Position numbers and translations under genes: made by a program. The notes beneath the pieces were generated by a model. That model did not search any database. It was given only the letters and a program-made list of their open reading frames with translations, and had not been told where the DNA came from. From NCBI RefSeq assembly GCF_000494755.1, contig NC_022657.1, forward strand, positions 1,127,501-1,191,500: a stretch of DNA of 64,000 bases, read 5' to 3'. The DNA comes from Amorphoplanes friuliensis DSM 7358 (GTDB lineage Bacteria > Actinomycetota > Actinomycetes > Mycobacteriales > Micromonosporaceae). Below, in pieces: positions 16,552-26,821 of the stretch; the stretch's first letter is position 1; every line of letters starts with the position of its first letter.

Positions 16552-16914
16552 TCAGGGTGTGTGGCAGGGGTGGGTGGAGTCGGTGGCTACGGCGATTACG
16601 GCGTCCAGGCGGTCGCGGGTGGCGATCAGGGAGTTGATCTGGTCGTTGATGCGGTTGCGTTCGAGGGACAGGCGGGCCAGGGATTCCGGGGTGCTGACGC
16701 CGGCGTCCACGCAGGGGAGCAGGTCGAGGATTGTTTTGCTCGGCAGGCCGGCGGCGTAGAGCTGCTGGATGAGCTGCACGCGGTCCAGGGCCTTGGGTGG
16801 GTAGACGCGCTGGCCGCTGGTGGTGCGTTCGGCGGCCAGGAGGCGCTGCTCCTCGTAGTAACGCAGGGCGCGGACGCTCACGCCGGATTTTGTTGCCAGC
16901 TCGCCGATGCGCAT
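16552..16914 (-). CDS. MerR-family transcriptional regulator
   Basis: This 120-residue protein has an N-terminal winged helix-turn-helix (MRIGELATKSGVSVRALRYYEEQRLL). The helix that follows contains RVYPPKALDRVQLIQQL, and a coiled-coil dimer helix comes after it (about 80-110). The C-terminus has CHTP but no obvious metal or drug domain. It diverges from an SDR oxidoreductase, the usual arrangement in which a MerR protein controls its neighbour through an under-twisted promoter with a long spacer. The inducer is unknown. Confidence 0.88.
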   Translation of the reverse strand: MRIGELATKSGVSVRALRYYEEQRLLAAERTTSGQRVYPPKALDRVQLIQQLYAAGLPSKTILDLLPCVDAGVSTPESLARLSLERNRINDQINSLIATRDRLDAVIAVATDSTHPCHTP

Positions 16915-16950
16915 GGTCCGTCCTTCGCTGCGTGAGGGTGGTCACGGTTC

Positions 16951-16982
16951 TTGCCTCTGACGTCAGTGTCAGGTTTTAGCGT
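16951..16982 (+). promoter_or_regulatory. MerR-type promoter/operator driving the SDR gene
   Basis: TTGCCT (16951-16956) and TAGCGT (16977-16982) are 20 bases apart, longer than normal and typical of MerR-controlled promoters. The spacer holds a dyad spanning 16954-16973, with the perfect core CTGACGTCAG at 16957-16966. The predicted start is at or beside the ATG at 16989, so the SDR mRNA is probably leaderless. Confidence 0.55.
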
Positions 16983-16988
16983 AGCCGT

Positions 16989-17681
16989 ATGAAGATTTCT
17001 GGGTCAGTTGCTCTTGTCACCGGCGCCAACCGTGGGATCGGGCGGGCGTTTGCTCAGCACCTGCTGGAGCGGGGGGCGGCCAAGGTTTATGCGACCGCGC
17101 GCAAGCCTGAATCGATCGATCTGCCGGGTGTCGAGACGTTGCAGCTCGACATCACTGATCCTGCGTCCGTTGCCGCTGTGGCGGAGCGGGCCGGCGACGT
17201 CAACCTGCTGATCAACAATGCGGGGGTGTCGACCTACAGCAACCTGGTGACGGGGGATCTGGAGAAGGTCCGGCTGGAGTTCGACACGCATTTCTGGGGC
17301 ACGCTGAGCATGATCCGGGCCTTTGCGCCGCAGCTCGGGGGTGGTGCCGTCCTCAACGTGCTGTCGCGGTTGTCGTGGGTTTCCTACGACGGTGCCAACG
17401 GTTATGCGGCGGCCAAGGCGGCCGAGTGGAGCCTCACCAACGGTGTGCGTCTCGAGCTGGCGAAGCAGGGCACTCTGGTCACCGGGGTGCTGCTCGGTGC
17501 GGCCGACACGGACATGATGGCCGGGTTCGACATCGAGAAGGTGGCGCCGCTCGAGGTGGCGCGGCTGTCGCTCGACGGGATCGAGGCCGGGCAGCTCGAG
17601 GTGATCGTGGACGAGCCGACCGCGCAGGTCAAGGCGGCGCTGGCCGGTGACCCGCGGGTGCTGTACCCGGACGCCGTCTGA
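16989..17681 (+). CDS. Short-chain dehydrogenase/reductase
   Basis: This 230-residue classical SDR has a cofactor loop TGANRGIG (about 12-19), NNAG, a catalytic serine in LSRLSWVSY and YAAAK as the Tyr-Lys pair. Arginine and lysine residues after the first strand (ATARKPE) suggest NADP(H) preference. The gene is expressed divergently from the MerR gene and probably under its control. The substrate is unknown; MerR/SDR pairs often respond to reactive or aromatic compounds. The ATG is 7 bases from the predicted -10 hexamer. Confidence 0.88.
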   Translation: MKISGSVALVTGANRGIGRAFAQHLLERGAAKVYATARKPESIDLPGVETLQLDITDPASVAAVAERAGDVNLLINNAGVSTYSNLVTGDLEKVRLEFDTHFWGTLSMIRAFAPQLGGGAVLNVLSRLSWVSYDGANGYAAAKAAEWSLTNGVRLELAKQGTLVTGVLLGAADTDMMAGFDIEKVAPLEVARLSLDGIEAGQLEVIVDEPTAQVKAALAGDPRVLYPDAV

Positions 17682-17687
17682 CATGGC

Positions 17688-17716
17688 GATGGCCGGGCCT
17701 TCGAGGCCCGGCCATC
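17688..17716. terminator. Bidirectional terminator between the SDR gene and ppc
   Basis: A perfect 12-bp stem (arms 17688-17699 and 17705-17716) with a TTCGA loop sits between two convergent genes. It lacks a T-tract, as is common in high-GC actinobacteria. Confidence 0.75.
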
Positions 17717-17737
17717 AACACGTTTCAGAACAGTGGG

Positions 17738-20533
<2,796 letters not shown>

Positions 20534-20561
20534 CGGGGCGCTCCTCTACGTCGCGTACGGA

Positions 20562-20575
20562 GGACAGCGCTGTCC
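20562..20575. promoter_or_regulatory. Perfect palindrome upstream of ppc
   Basis: GGACAGCGCTGTCC is a perfect 14-bp palindrome 28 bases before the ppc start codon, in the divergent region shared with the lysyl-oxidase-like gene. It could be an operator for either gene. No regulator is assigned. Confidence 0.35.
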
Positions 20576-20704
20576 CGACTTTGCCGATCGTATCGGTGAG
20601 CCGCCCTGCCTGCGTGATTTGAGGTAAGTCTCATAGGTCCTTACGTCCGCTTCACGTCTTTCCGGTTTACCTGTGCGACACAAAGGTTCCCGGAAGGAAA
20701 AAGC

Positions 20705-22291
20705 ATGACAAGAAGGACCCGAGTACTGGTGGCCGGCGCTGTGGCCACCGCGGTGGGACTCACCGCCGCCGGCATGGGCGTGGCCAATGCGGCCACCGAC
20801 CCGCCGCCACTGGCGTTCACCCTGGCCACCCCCAACGTCGTCGCCGAGCGTTACATCTGGGACGACGACGGCCAGGCGTACCTGTACTTCGATCTGGGCG
20901 TCAACGTGATCGCGGGCAAGGACCCGTTCGAGATCCGGGCGACCCGCAAGTCGTACGCCGACCCGATCGTGGCCAACCAGGTCGTGGTCAAGAACGGCAA
21001 GAAGAAGAACGTGCAGCTGCCCGCCGGTATGGTCACCGGCTGGGGCGGGCTCAAGGACTTCACCACGGTCACCATCAAGGACGCGGCCGGCGCCCAGGTG
21101 GCCAACTACACCACGGATTTCTGCCCGAACAGCTACAACTCGGCGCGGACCCGGCGTGACGCACCCGCGGAGAACCCCTACCCGCAGGGCTGCAGCGACT
21201 ACAACCCGTTCAACCTGGGCGCGGTCTGGGGCATCCAGGCGGGCTGGAACGCCGCCACCGACAGCATGCCCAAGGGCGAGGACTTCGACCTGGCCGACGG
21301 CAGCTACACCGCCACGGTCTCGTTGAACAAGCAGTACCAGGACTACTTCAAGATCGCCGCCGACAGCGGGACGCTGAAGATCAACGTCAAGGTCGAGACG
21401 ATCGACGAGCGCGAGACCGCCGATGGCGAGGCCGTCGTGGCCAAGTCCAAGGCGGCCCGCGTCGGCCAGGACACCTCACCGGAAGCGGCTGTCGCCGAGC
21501 ACGGCGAGCACGCCGGCCAGGGTGACCCGTCGCTGCAGATCTCGGCGTACAAGCCGAACTTCCGGCCGCCGGCGAAGAAGCCGAAGGCCGTGAAGGCGTC
21601 GAGCATCGCGAAGGGCCCCCGCCCCGACCTGAAGTCGCTTCCCGCGTGGGGCATCTCGCTCAACCAGGAGGGCGACAAGAGCTACGTCGCCTTCGGCGCC
21701 ACCGTCTGGAACGCGGGCACGTCGCCGCTGCTGGTCGACGGTTTCCGCCAGACCGGTACGGACCTGATGGACGCGTACCAGTACTTCTTCGACGCCAACG
21801 GCAAGGAGACCGGTTCGGTCGCCGCCGGCACGATGGAGTGGGACGCCCGCGAGGGACACCGCCACTGGCACTTCACCGACTTCGCGCAGTACAACCTGCT
21901 CGCGGCCGACCAGAAGCTCGCCGTGCGCAGCGGCAAGGAGGCCTTCTGCCTGGCCAACACGGACGCGGTCGACTACACGATCCCGAACGCCAAGTGGCGC
22001 CCGGAGAACACCGACCTCTCCAGCTCCTGTGGCCAGAACACGGCCGTCGCGGTGCGCGAGGTGCTCGACATCGGCAACGGTGACACCTACACGCAGGACC
22101 GGCCCGGCCAGTCCTTCGAGGTGACCGACCTGCCGAACGGCACCTACTACATCGAGACCAAGGCCAACCCGTCGAACAAGCTGACCGAGCTCAGCACGAC
22201 GAACAACACGTCGCTCCGGAAGATCATCCTGGGCGGTACGCCGACCGCGCGCACCCTCGAGGTGCCGCCGGTCAACGGCATCGAGGGCTGA
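20705..22291 (+). CDS. Secreted lysyl-oxidase-like copper amine oxidase
   Basis: This 528-residue protein has a signal peptide (about 1-30, cleavage after ANAA), an unrecognised N-terminal domain (about 31-270), a Lys/Pro-rich linker and a C-terminal lysyl oxidase domain (about 300-510). The copper site reads HRHWH (385-389). The cofactor residues of human LOX have counterparts: K411 in GKEAFCL and Y462 in DTYTQD, which together would form lysine tyrosylquinone. The family oxidises lysine side chains to aldehydes that cross-link proteins. A strong GGAAGGAAAA lies just upstream of the ATG. It faces the cslA/glxA locus, which contains another copper oxidase. Confidence 0.88.
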   Translation: MTRRTRVLVAGAVATAVGLTAAGMGVANAATDPPPLAFTLATPNVVAERYIWDDDGQAYLYFDLGVNVIAGKDPFEIRATRKSYADPIVANQVVVKNGKKKNVQLPAGMVTGWGGLKDFTTVTIKDAAGAQVANYTTDFCPNSYNSARTRRDAPAENPYPQGCSDYNPFNLGAVWGIQAGWNAATDSMPKGEDFDLADGSYTATVSLNKQYQDYFKIAADSGTLKINVKVETIDERETADGEAVVAKSKAARVGQDTSPEAAVAEHGEHAGQGDPSLQISAYKPNFRPPAKKPKAVKASSIAKGPRPDLKSLPAWGISLNQEGDKSYVAFGATVWNAGTSPLLVDGFRQTGTDLMDAYQYFFDANGKETGSVAAGTMEWDAREGHRHWHFTDFAQYNLLAADQKLAVRSGKEAFCLANTDAVDYTIPNAKWRPENTDLSSSCGQNTAVAVREVLDIGNGDTYTQDRPGQSFEVTDLPNGTYYIETKANPSNKLTELSTTNNTSLRKIILGGTPTARTLEVPPVNGIEG

Positions 22292-22307
22292 CCCAGCCTG
22301 CGGCCTG

Positions 22308-22341
22308 CGGGCACTGACTCCAGCGTGGGGGTCAGTGCCCG
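22308..22341. terminator. Hairpin between convergent genes
   Basis: Arms CGGGCACTGAC (22308-22318) and its complement at 22331-22341 form an 11-bp stem with a 12-base loop. The right arm covers the stop codon of the facing gene, so one hairpin may end both transcripts. Confidence 0.6.
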
Positions 22342-23780
22342 TAGGTGTTCGTGGACCACAGCTTCTTGGACTTGTCCCGCGGGTAGAGCACAAGGTTGCC
22401 GTCGTCCTGCAGATCGAGGTCGGAGACACCGCGGCCCTCGGCGCCGGTGCTCCAGACCCGCTTGCCCGCGCCGTCGAAGAGCACCAGGTTGCCGTCGGTC
22501 TGGTTGGTCAGGCGGACACCCTGGAGACCGACCTTCTTCCACAGCTCGGTCTTGCCCAGGTAGAGGATCAGGTTGCCGTCGGCCCGCAGCCACAGCTCGA
22601 GGCGGCCGTCGGTCGAGCGCAGGGCCGAGGCCCGGTGCAGTGACCGGCCCGGTGCGAGGGTCCGCAGCCGGGTGTCGGTCAACGCGAGCTGGAGACTGTC
22701 GTACGCCGGCTGCTTGGGCTTTCCCGCCGTGTCGACGAGCCCGAAGTGGCACTCGGCGTCGGCCGGATCGGGACCGCACACGGCTGCGTCGCGGAACGAG
22801 TAGAGGAACAGCGGCCCGGTGTAGTCGAGGGCCCGCCACATCCGCACGCTCTCCTCGAGGTTGTCGCGGACGGCGGCCGGGGTCAGCTTGGTGATGCCGG
22901 TGCCCGTCGACGGGTAGCCGAACTCCGTGCCCCAGATCTTCTTGGCCGAGTCGCCGCGCGCGACCATCACGGCCCGGACCGCCGCCAGCTCGGCGCACTT
23001 GGCGTCGGGCGGCCCGAACATGCTCCACCACCGCGTCGTGCACTCCGGCCGGGACGGGCTGCGGCCCATGTTCCACGCCGGGTACGGGTGATGCGCGACC
23101 GCGTCGAAGCTGTTCTTGTAACCGTTGGCGTAGGCCCAGTCCAGCCACTGCGCCGACTCGTTGTCGTTGCGGGTCTCGCTCACCGCGTCGCCGACACCCG
23201 AGGCCCCGGCGAGCACGACACAGCCGGCGCAGCCGGCGTGCACCCGGTCGTGGGCGATCCGGACCAGCTGCCAGTACCGCGCCCGCCGGACACCGGCACT
23301 GCCGTCGCCGTAGTCACCGAACCGGGCGTAGTTCGGCTCGTTCCACACCTCGTACGCCTGCACCTTGCTGCCGAAGTGCGTCACCGTGGCGTCGACGATG
23401 CCGCGCCAGGCGGCGTCGCTGGACGGGAACGAGTGCACACCGCCGGTCCAGGTCGTGCCGTAGTTCAGGATCAGCAGCACGCGGATGCCCCGGGCGGCTG
23501 CGGCGTCGACAACCGGGTCCAGCGCCGTGAACCGCGGCTCGTCCGTGGCGGCCGGCTGGACCGCCGACCAGTTCAGGTCGAGCCGCAGCATCGGCTTGCG
23601 ATCACCGACGTAGGCGTCCATCGCGTCGAGCCGCCCGGCCAGGCCGTCGAGCGACCCGCCCTCCGAGAAGCCGACGTCACCCGACGTGAACACCGGTGTC
23701 TCGGCCGCGTCCGCCGGCAGCACCACCGCGGTCACCGCCGCGGCCGCGACCAGCGCGAGCGCCATCACCCTGAACCTCAT
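22332..23780 (-). CDS. Secreted glycoside hydrolase (clan GH-A) with C-terminal bulb-type lectin domain
   Basis: This 482-residue protein has a signal peptide (about 1-26), a TIM-barrel with clan GH-A motifs and a B-lectin domain from about 350. The barrel shows YEVWNEPNY, with the acid/base glutamate in NEP, and IWGTEFGYPS with the probable nucleophile. The lectin domain has the repeated mannose-binding pattern (LRADGNLILY, QTDGNLVLF, LQDDGNLVLY). The lectin would hold the enzyme on a glycan. The barrel is nearest GH5/GH39-like enzymes, and the family cannot be fixed by eye. It lies 42 bases downstream of the GH6 gene on the same strand, so it is probably the last gene of the csl operon. Confidence 0.82.
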   Translation of the reverse strand: MRFRVMALALVAAAAVTAVVLPADAAETPVFTSGDVGFSEGGSLDGLAGRLDAMDAYVGDRKPMLRLDLNWSAVQPAATDEPRFTALDPVVDAAAARGIRVLLILNYGTTWTGGVHSFPSSDAAWRGIVDATVTHFGSKVQAYEVWNEPNYARFGDYGDGSAGVRRARYWQLVRIAHDRVHAGCAGCVVLAGASGVGDAVSETRNDNESAQWLDWAYANGYKNSFDAVAHHPYPAWNMGRSPSRPECTTRWWSMFGPPDAKCAELAAVRAVMVARGDSAKKIWGTEFGYPSTGTGITKLTPAAVRDNLEESVRMWRALDYTGPLFLYSFRDAAVCGPDPADAECHFGLVDTAGKPKQPAYDSLQLALTDTRLRTLAPGRSLHRASALRSTDGRLELWLRADGNLILYLGKTELWKKVGLQGVRLTNQTDGNLVLFDGAGKRVWSTGAEGRGVSDLDLQDDGNLVLYPRDKSKKLWSTNTYGH

Positions 23781-23822
23781 GCATGTCCTCCCCCGAAGGC
23801 GGACACCGTAACAATCCCGGGG

Positions 23823-24869
23823 TCAGGACGGGGGCCCCGCCAGATCAAGGGCGTACTCCGGCCACCACTGGCCGGCCGGGGGAGCGCCGCTGCCGCAGGC
23901 GCCGTCGGACTCGCCCGGGCGTTTGATCCACAGGAACGCGTCGGCGAGGGGAACCCCGGTGCGGGTGGTCGGCGTCTCGCCCAGTGCGCGGCCGGACGGG
24001 TTGCACCAGTGGCGGTCGCCTGCGCCCTTCTGCGCCGGACCGTTGCCGTTGCGGCTCGTGTCGATCACGAAGTGCGTGCCGCCGAGCAATGTGGACAGAC
24101 GGGCGCCGTACGCGAGGTTGTCCTCGGTCGTCTCGAAGTTGGCCACGTTGAGCGCAAAACCGTAGGCGCGTTCGATACCCGACCGGCGTAGTGCGGTGGT
24201 CATCGGGCCCGGCTCGATCCAGGTCGGGTTGCCGGCGTCGAGGTAGACGAGCACACCCGGCAACGCGCGCAACGCGTCCACGGCCTCGGCCAGCAGGGTG
24301 TACCGCTCGGCGGTGTCTTCGGCGTCGAGGCAGCCCTGGACCGCCTGCGGGATCGCGTCCGGTTCCAGCACGATCAGCGCCCGGTGTCCGTCGAGGGAGG
24401 CCGCCAGTGCGCGTACCCAGGATCGGTAGTCCTCGGCGTCCGCCGCGCCGCCGGCGGACTGACCGGAGCAGTCCCGGTAGGGGATGTTGTAGAAGGTCAG
24501 GACGGGCAGCCGGCCGGCCGCGGTCGCGGCCGTGACCAGCTGCCGGGCCCGCTGGGCGTAACCGGGGGAGTCGTCGGCGAACCAGGTCGCGGTCGGCTGG
24601 TCGGCGATCCGGCGGACGGTCCGGGCATCCTCGGTACGCCCGGCGCGTTCCCACTCGGCGGCCTGTTCGATCGCCGCGCCCTGCGGGTCGACGTAGAGCA
24701 GACGATCGGCGAGCCGCCCGGCCCGCGACGGAGTGGGTACGGGTTTCTGCGCAGCGGCCGGACCGACCACCACAGGCGAGTCGTCACCGCGCATCGAGAG
24801 GGTCACGATGGCCGTGAGGACCAGCGTCAGGGAGAGTCCGGCGGCGATCAGCGGCCAGTGGCGGCGCAT
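23823..24869 (-). CDS. cslZ: GH6-family endoglucanase-like protein of the csl cluster
   Basis: This 348-residue protein has an uncleaved N-terminal membrane anchor (about 7-27) and a GH6 domain. Family signatures include VLEPDAIP, VIDTSRNGNGP and WIKRPGESDG near the C-terminus. GH6 enzymes hydrolyse beta-1,4-glucans by inversion. In Streptomyces a GH6 protein (CslZ) is encoded beside cslA and glxA and acts in hyphal-tip glycan deposition. The same order is seen here, with only 2 bases between this gene and glxA. The symbol is given by this synteny. Confidence 0.88.
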   Translation of the reverse strand: MRRHWPLIAAGLSLTLVLTAIVTLSMRGDDSPVVVGPAAAQKPVPTPSRAGRLADRLLYVDPQGAAIEQAAEWERAGRTEDARTVRRIADQPTATWFADDSPGYAQRARQLVTAATAAGRLPVLTFYNIPYRDCSGQSAGGAADAEDYRSWVRALAASLDGHRALIVLEPDAIPQAVQGCLDAEDTAERYTLLAEAVDALRALPGVLVYLDAGNPTWIEPGPMTTALRRSGIERAYGFALNVANFETTEDNLAYGARLSTLLGGTHFVIDTSRNGNGPAQKGAGDRHWCNPSGRALGETPTTRTGVPLADAFLWIKRPGESDGACGSGAPPAGQWWPEYALDLAGPPS

Positions 24870-24871
24870 CG

Positions 24872-26821
24872 TCAGCGCACCTGGACCCAGCGCCCGGTCG
24901 ACGGCACACCCTTGTCGTCGACCAGGAAGAGCATGTACCAGCCGGACGGCACGAGCCCCTTGGACTTCGGCACGGACAGCGCCACGCCGTCGGCGGTCGG
25001 TGTCACGTCCAGGGCAACGGACCGCTGGTCCACGTCGGTCACGTGGGTGACCGCGCCGGGCCGCAGCAGTCTGGCCGTACGGATCCGCTTGGCGTCCGGG
25101 GTGGCGAAGTCGACGGTCGTGCCGCGCTGCACGGCGGTCGGTCCGGCGCCGGCCACCGGTCGTTTGCCCTTGAACAGGTACGGCGGTGAGTAGACCTCGA
25201 TGCGCTGTTCGAAGGTGCCGGGGTCCTTGCCGGCGGTGTCGTAGAGCGGGTCGCTGCCCATCGTGATGACCCGTCCGTCCGGCAGCAGCAGCGCCTCCGA
25301 GTGGTAGTTGCGGCCGACGGTCGACTCGGCCGCCGTCTCGAAGCGGTCCTTGGCGGGCCGGTAGATCTGCACGTTGAACAGGTCGCTGCGGGTCTTGCCG
25401 CGGTATTCACCGCCGCGATACCCGGACGAGCCGCCGGTCGTCAGGACGGTGTCGTCGGGCAGCACGACGGTGCTCAGGTAGCGCGCCGGCTGCGGCAGGT
25501 CGGGTCCCGGCAGGTACGCCGGCCGCGGCCCGTCCAGGTCGGCGATCGCCGTCCGCCGGGTGGAGATCGGGGACTCGCCGACCTCACCACCACCGAAGAT
25601 CATGACGCGCTGGTCCTGTGCGGGCGGCAGCAGCACGGACGAGCTCGTCTCGGTCAGCCGCGGTTCCGGCAGTCCGGGGACAACCTGGAACTTGTTGTCA
25701 CGCAGGTCCCACAGCCCGGGCGTACGCCCCTCGGTGTCCGAGCCGTACCCGGAGTTCGAGCCGGAGAAGAACAGCCGCCCGTCGGTCATCAGGTGCAGGC
25801 CGGGATAGGTGGGGAAGACCCGCTTGAGCTTCGGCGCGTCGACCCAGCGCCGCTGGTCCTTGACGTACCGCTCGTTGTCGCCGGGCAGCATGCGGCCGAA
25901 CTCGTCCAGCCCCGAGACCGCGAGCACGTCACCGTTCGGCAGCTCGGCCAGGGTCGGGTACCAGCGGCTCTTGACCATGTCACCGGTCCGCACGTAGCGC
26001 TCGGTGCGCGGGTCGAACTCGTACGACGTCTTGTCACCGCCGTACTCCTGCTTCTCCCGCGTGATCTTGTCGGAGACGCCGTAGATGTTGCGCTTGTCCA
26101 GCCCGGTGAGACCGGCCACCGCGTACTGGGCGGGGTGGTCGACGATCGAGGCATCACCCTCCGCCACGGCGTCGACCCAGACCTCGGCCGCGCCCGCGTG
26201 GGTCATCACCTTGCCGCCGTGGTTCATCGCCTTCGCCGGCGGCACGGTCACGTCGTCGCGGGTCAGGTAGGCCCGGCCGTCCGCGGCCGTCAGCCGGGTG
26301 CCCTTCGGGAACTTCCGCGGGCCACCCGCCGGTGACTCGTTCTTGATCTTCATGACCCCGGCGGCGTGCGTGATGTCCTTCTCCAGGACCTCGTACGACT
26401 TCGTCCCGCCCGCGATCAGCAGGTTGCCGCTGGGCAGGAACGTGTGCCCGGCGCAGAAGACGTCCGTCGGTGTCGGCACCTCGGTGAACGAGTTCTTCGC
26501 GGGGTCGTACAGGACCGTCCGGAAGGTGCCGGCTTCGAAGTTCTCCCGGTTGTTGCCGCTGCCCGCCACGATCAGCACCTTGCCGGTGTTCAGCAGGGCC
26601 GCGTGGATGGCGTTGACCCGGTACTTCTGCGGCACCGGCAGCCGCGCCCAGTGACCGTACTTCTCCTTGTAGGACTGGCGGTTGATGGTGAAGTCGTGCA
26701 GGGCGTCGGACCCGAACGCGACCACGGGACGGTTGACGAAGACGAGCAGGCCGAGGACGACGAGACCGATCACGCCGCTCAGCAGGCGGCGGGCCGTCGA
26801 CATGCGGGGGCGGGGTTTCAT
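24872..26821 (-). CDS. glxA: GlxA-like copper radical oxidase (galactose-oxidase family)
   Basis: This 649-residue protein has an N-terminal anchor (about 12-32), a seven-bladed Kelch-like propeller and a C-terminal Ig-like domain, the galactose oxidase layout. C123 in VFCAGHTF fits the cysteine that cross-links to the radical tyrosine. The metal-site motifs RNYHSEALLLPDG and GAVTHVTDVDQR match the Tyr/His and His ligands of the family. W287 lies close to where Streptomyces GlxA has its stacking tryptophan. GlxA modifies the glycan made by CslA outside the cell. The ATG forms an ATGA overlap with the cslA stop, so the two are translationally coupled. Confidence 0.92.
   Translation of the reverse strand: MKPRPRMSTARRLLSGVIGLVVLGLLVFVNRPVVAFGSDALHDFTINRQSYKEKYGHWARLPVPQKYRVNAIHAALLNTGKVLIVAGSGNNRENFEAGTFRTVLYDPAKNSFTEVPTPTDVFCAGHTFLPSGNLLIAGGTKSYEVLEKDITHAAGVMKIKNESPAGGPRKFPKGTRLTAADGRAYLTRDDVTVPPAKAMNHGGKVMTHAGAAEVWVDAVAEGDASIVDHPAQYAVAGLTGLDKRNIYGVSDKITREKQEYGGDKTSYEFDPRTERYVRTGDMVKSRWYPTLAELPNGDVLAVSGLDEFGRMLPGDNERYVKDQRRWVDAPKLKRVFPTYPGLHLMTDGRLFFSGSNSGYGSDTEGRTPGLWDLRDNKFQVVPGLPEPRLTETSSSVLLPPAQDQRVMIFGGGEVGESPISTRRTAIADLDGPRPAYLPGPDLPQPARYLSTVVLPDDTVLTTGGSSGYRGGEYRGKTRSDLFNVQIYRPAKDRFETAAESTVGRNYHSEALLLPDGRVITMGSDPLYDTAGKDPGTFEQRIEVYSPPYLFKGKRPVAGAGPTAVQRGTTVDFATPDAKRIRTARLLRPGAVTHVTDVDQRSVALDVTPTADGVALSVPKSKGLVPSGWYMLFLVDDKGVPSTGRWVQVR

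Noticed and set aside
20610..20640. Iron box (IdeR/DmdR type) before the lysyl-oxidase-like gene
   Set aside because: The TGAGGTAAGTCTCA stretch matches the known consensus poorly and has only 4-base arms.
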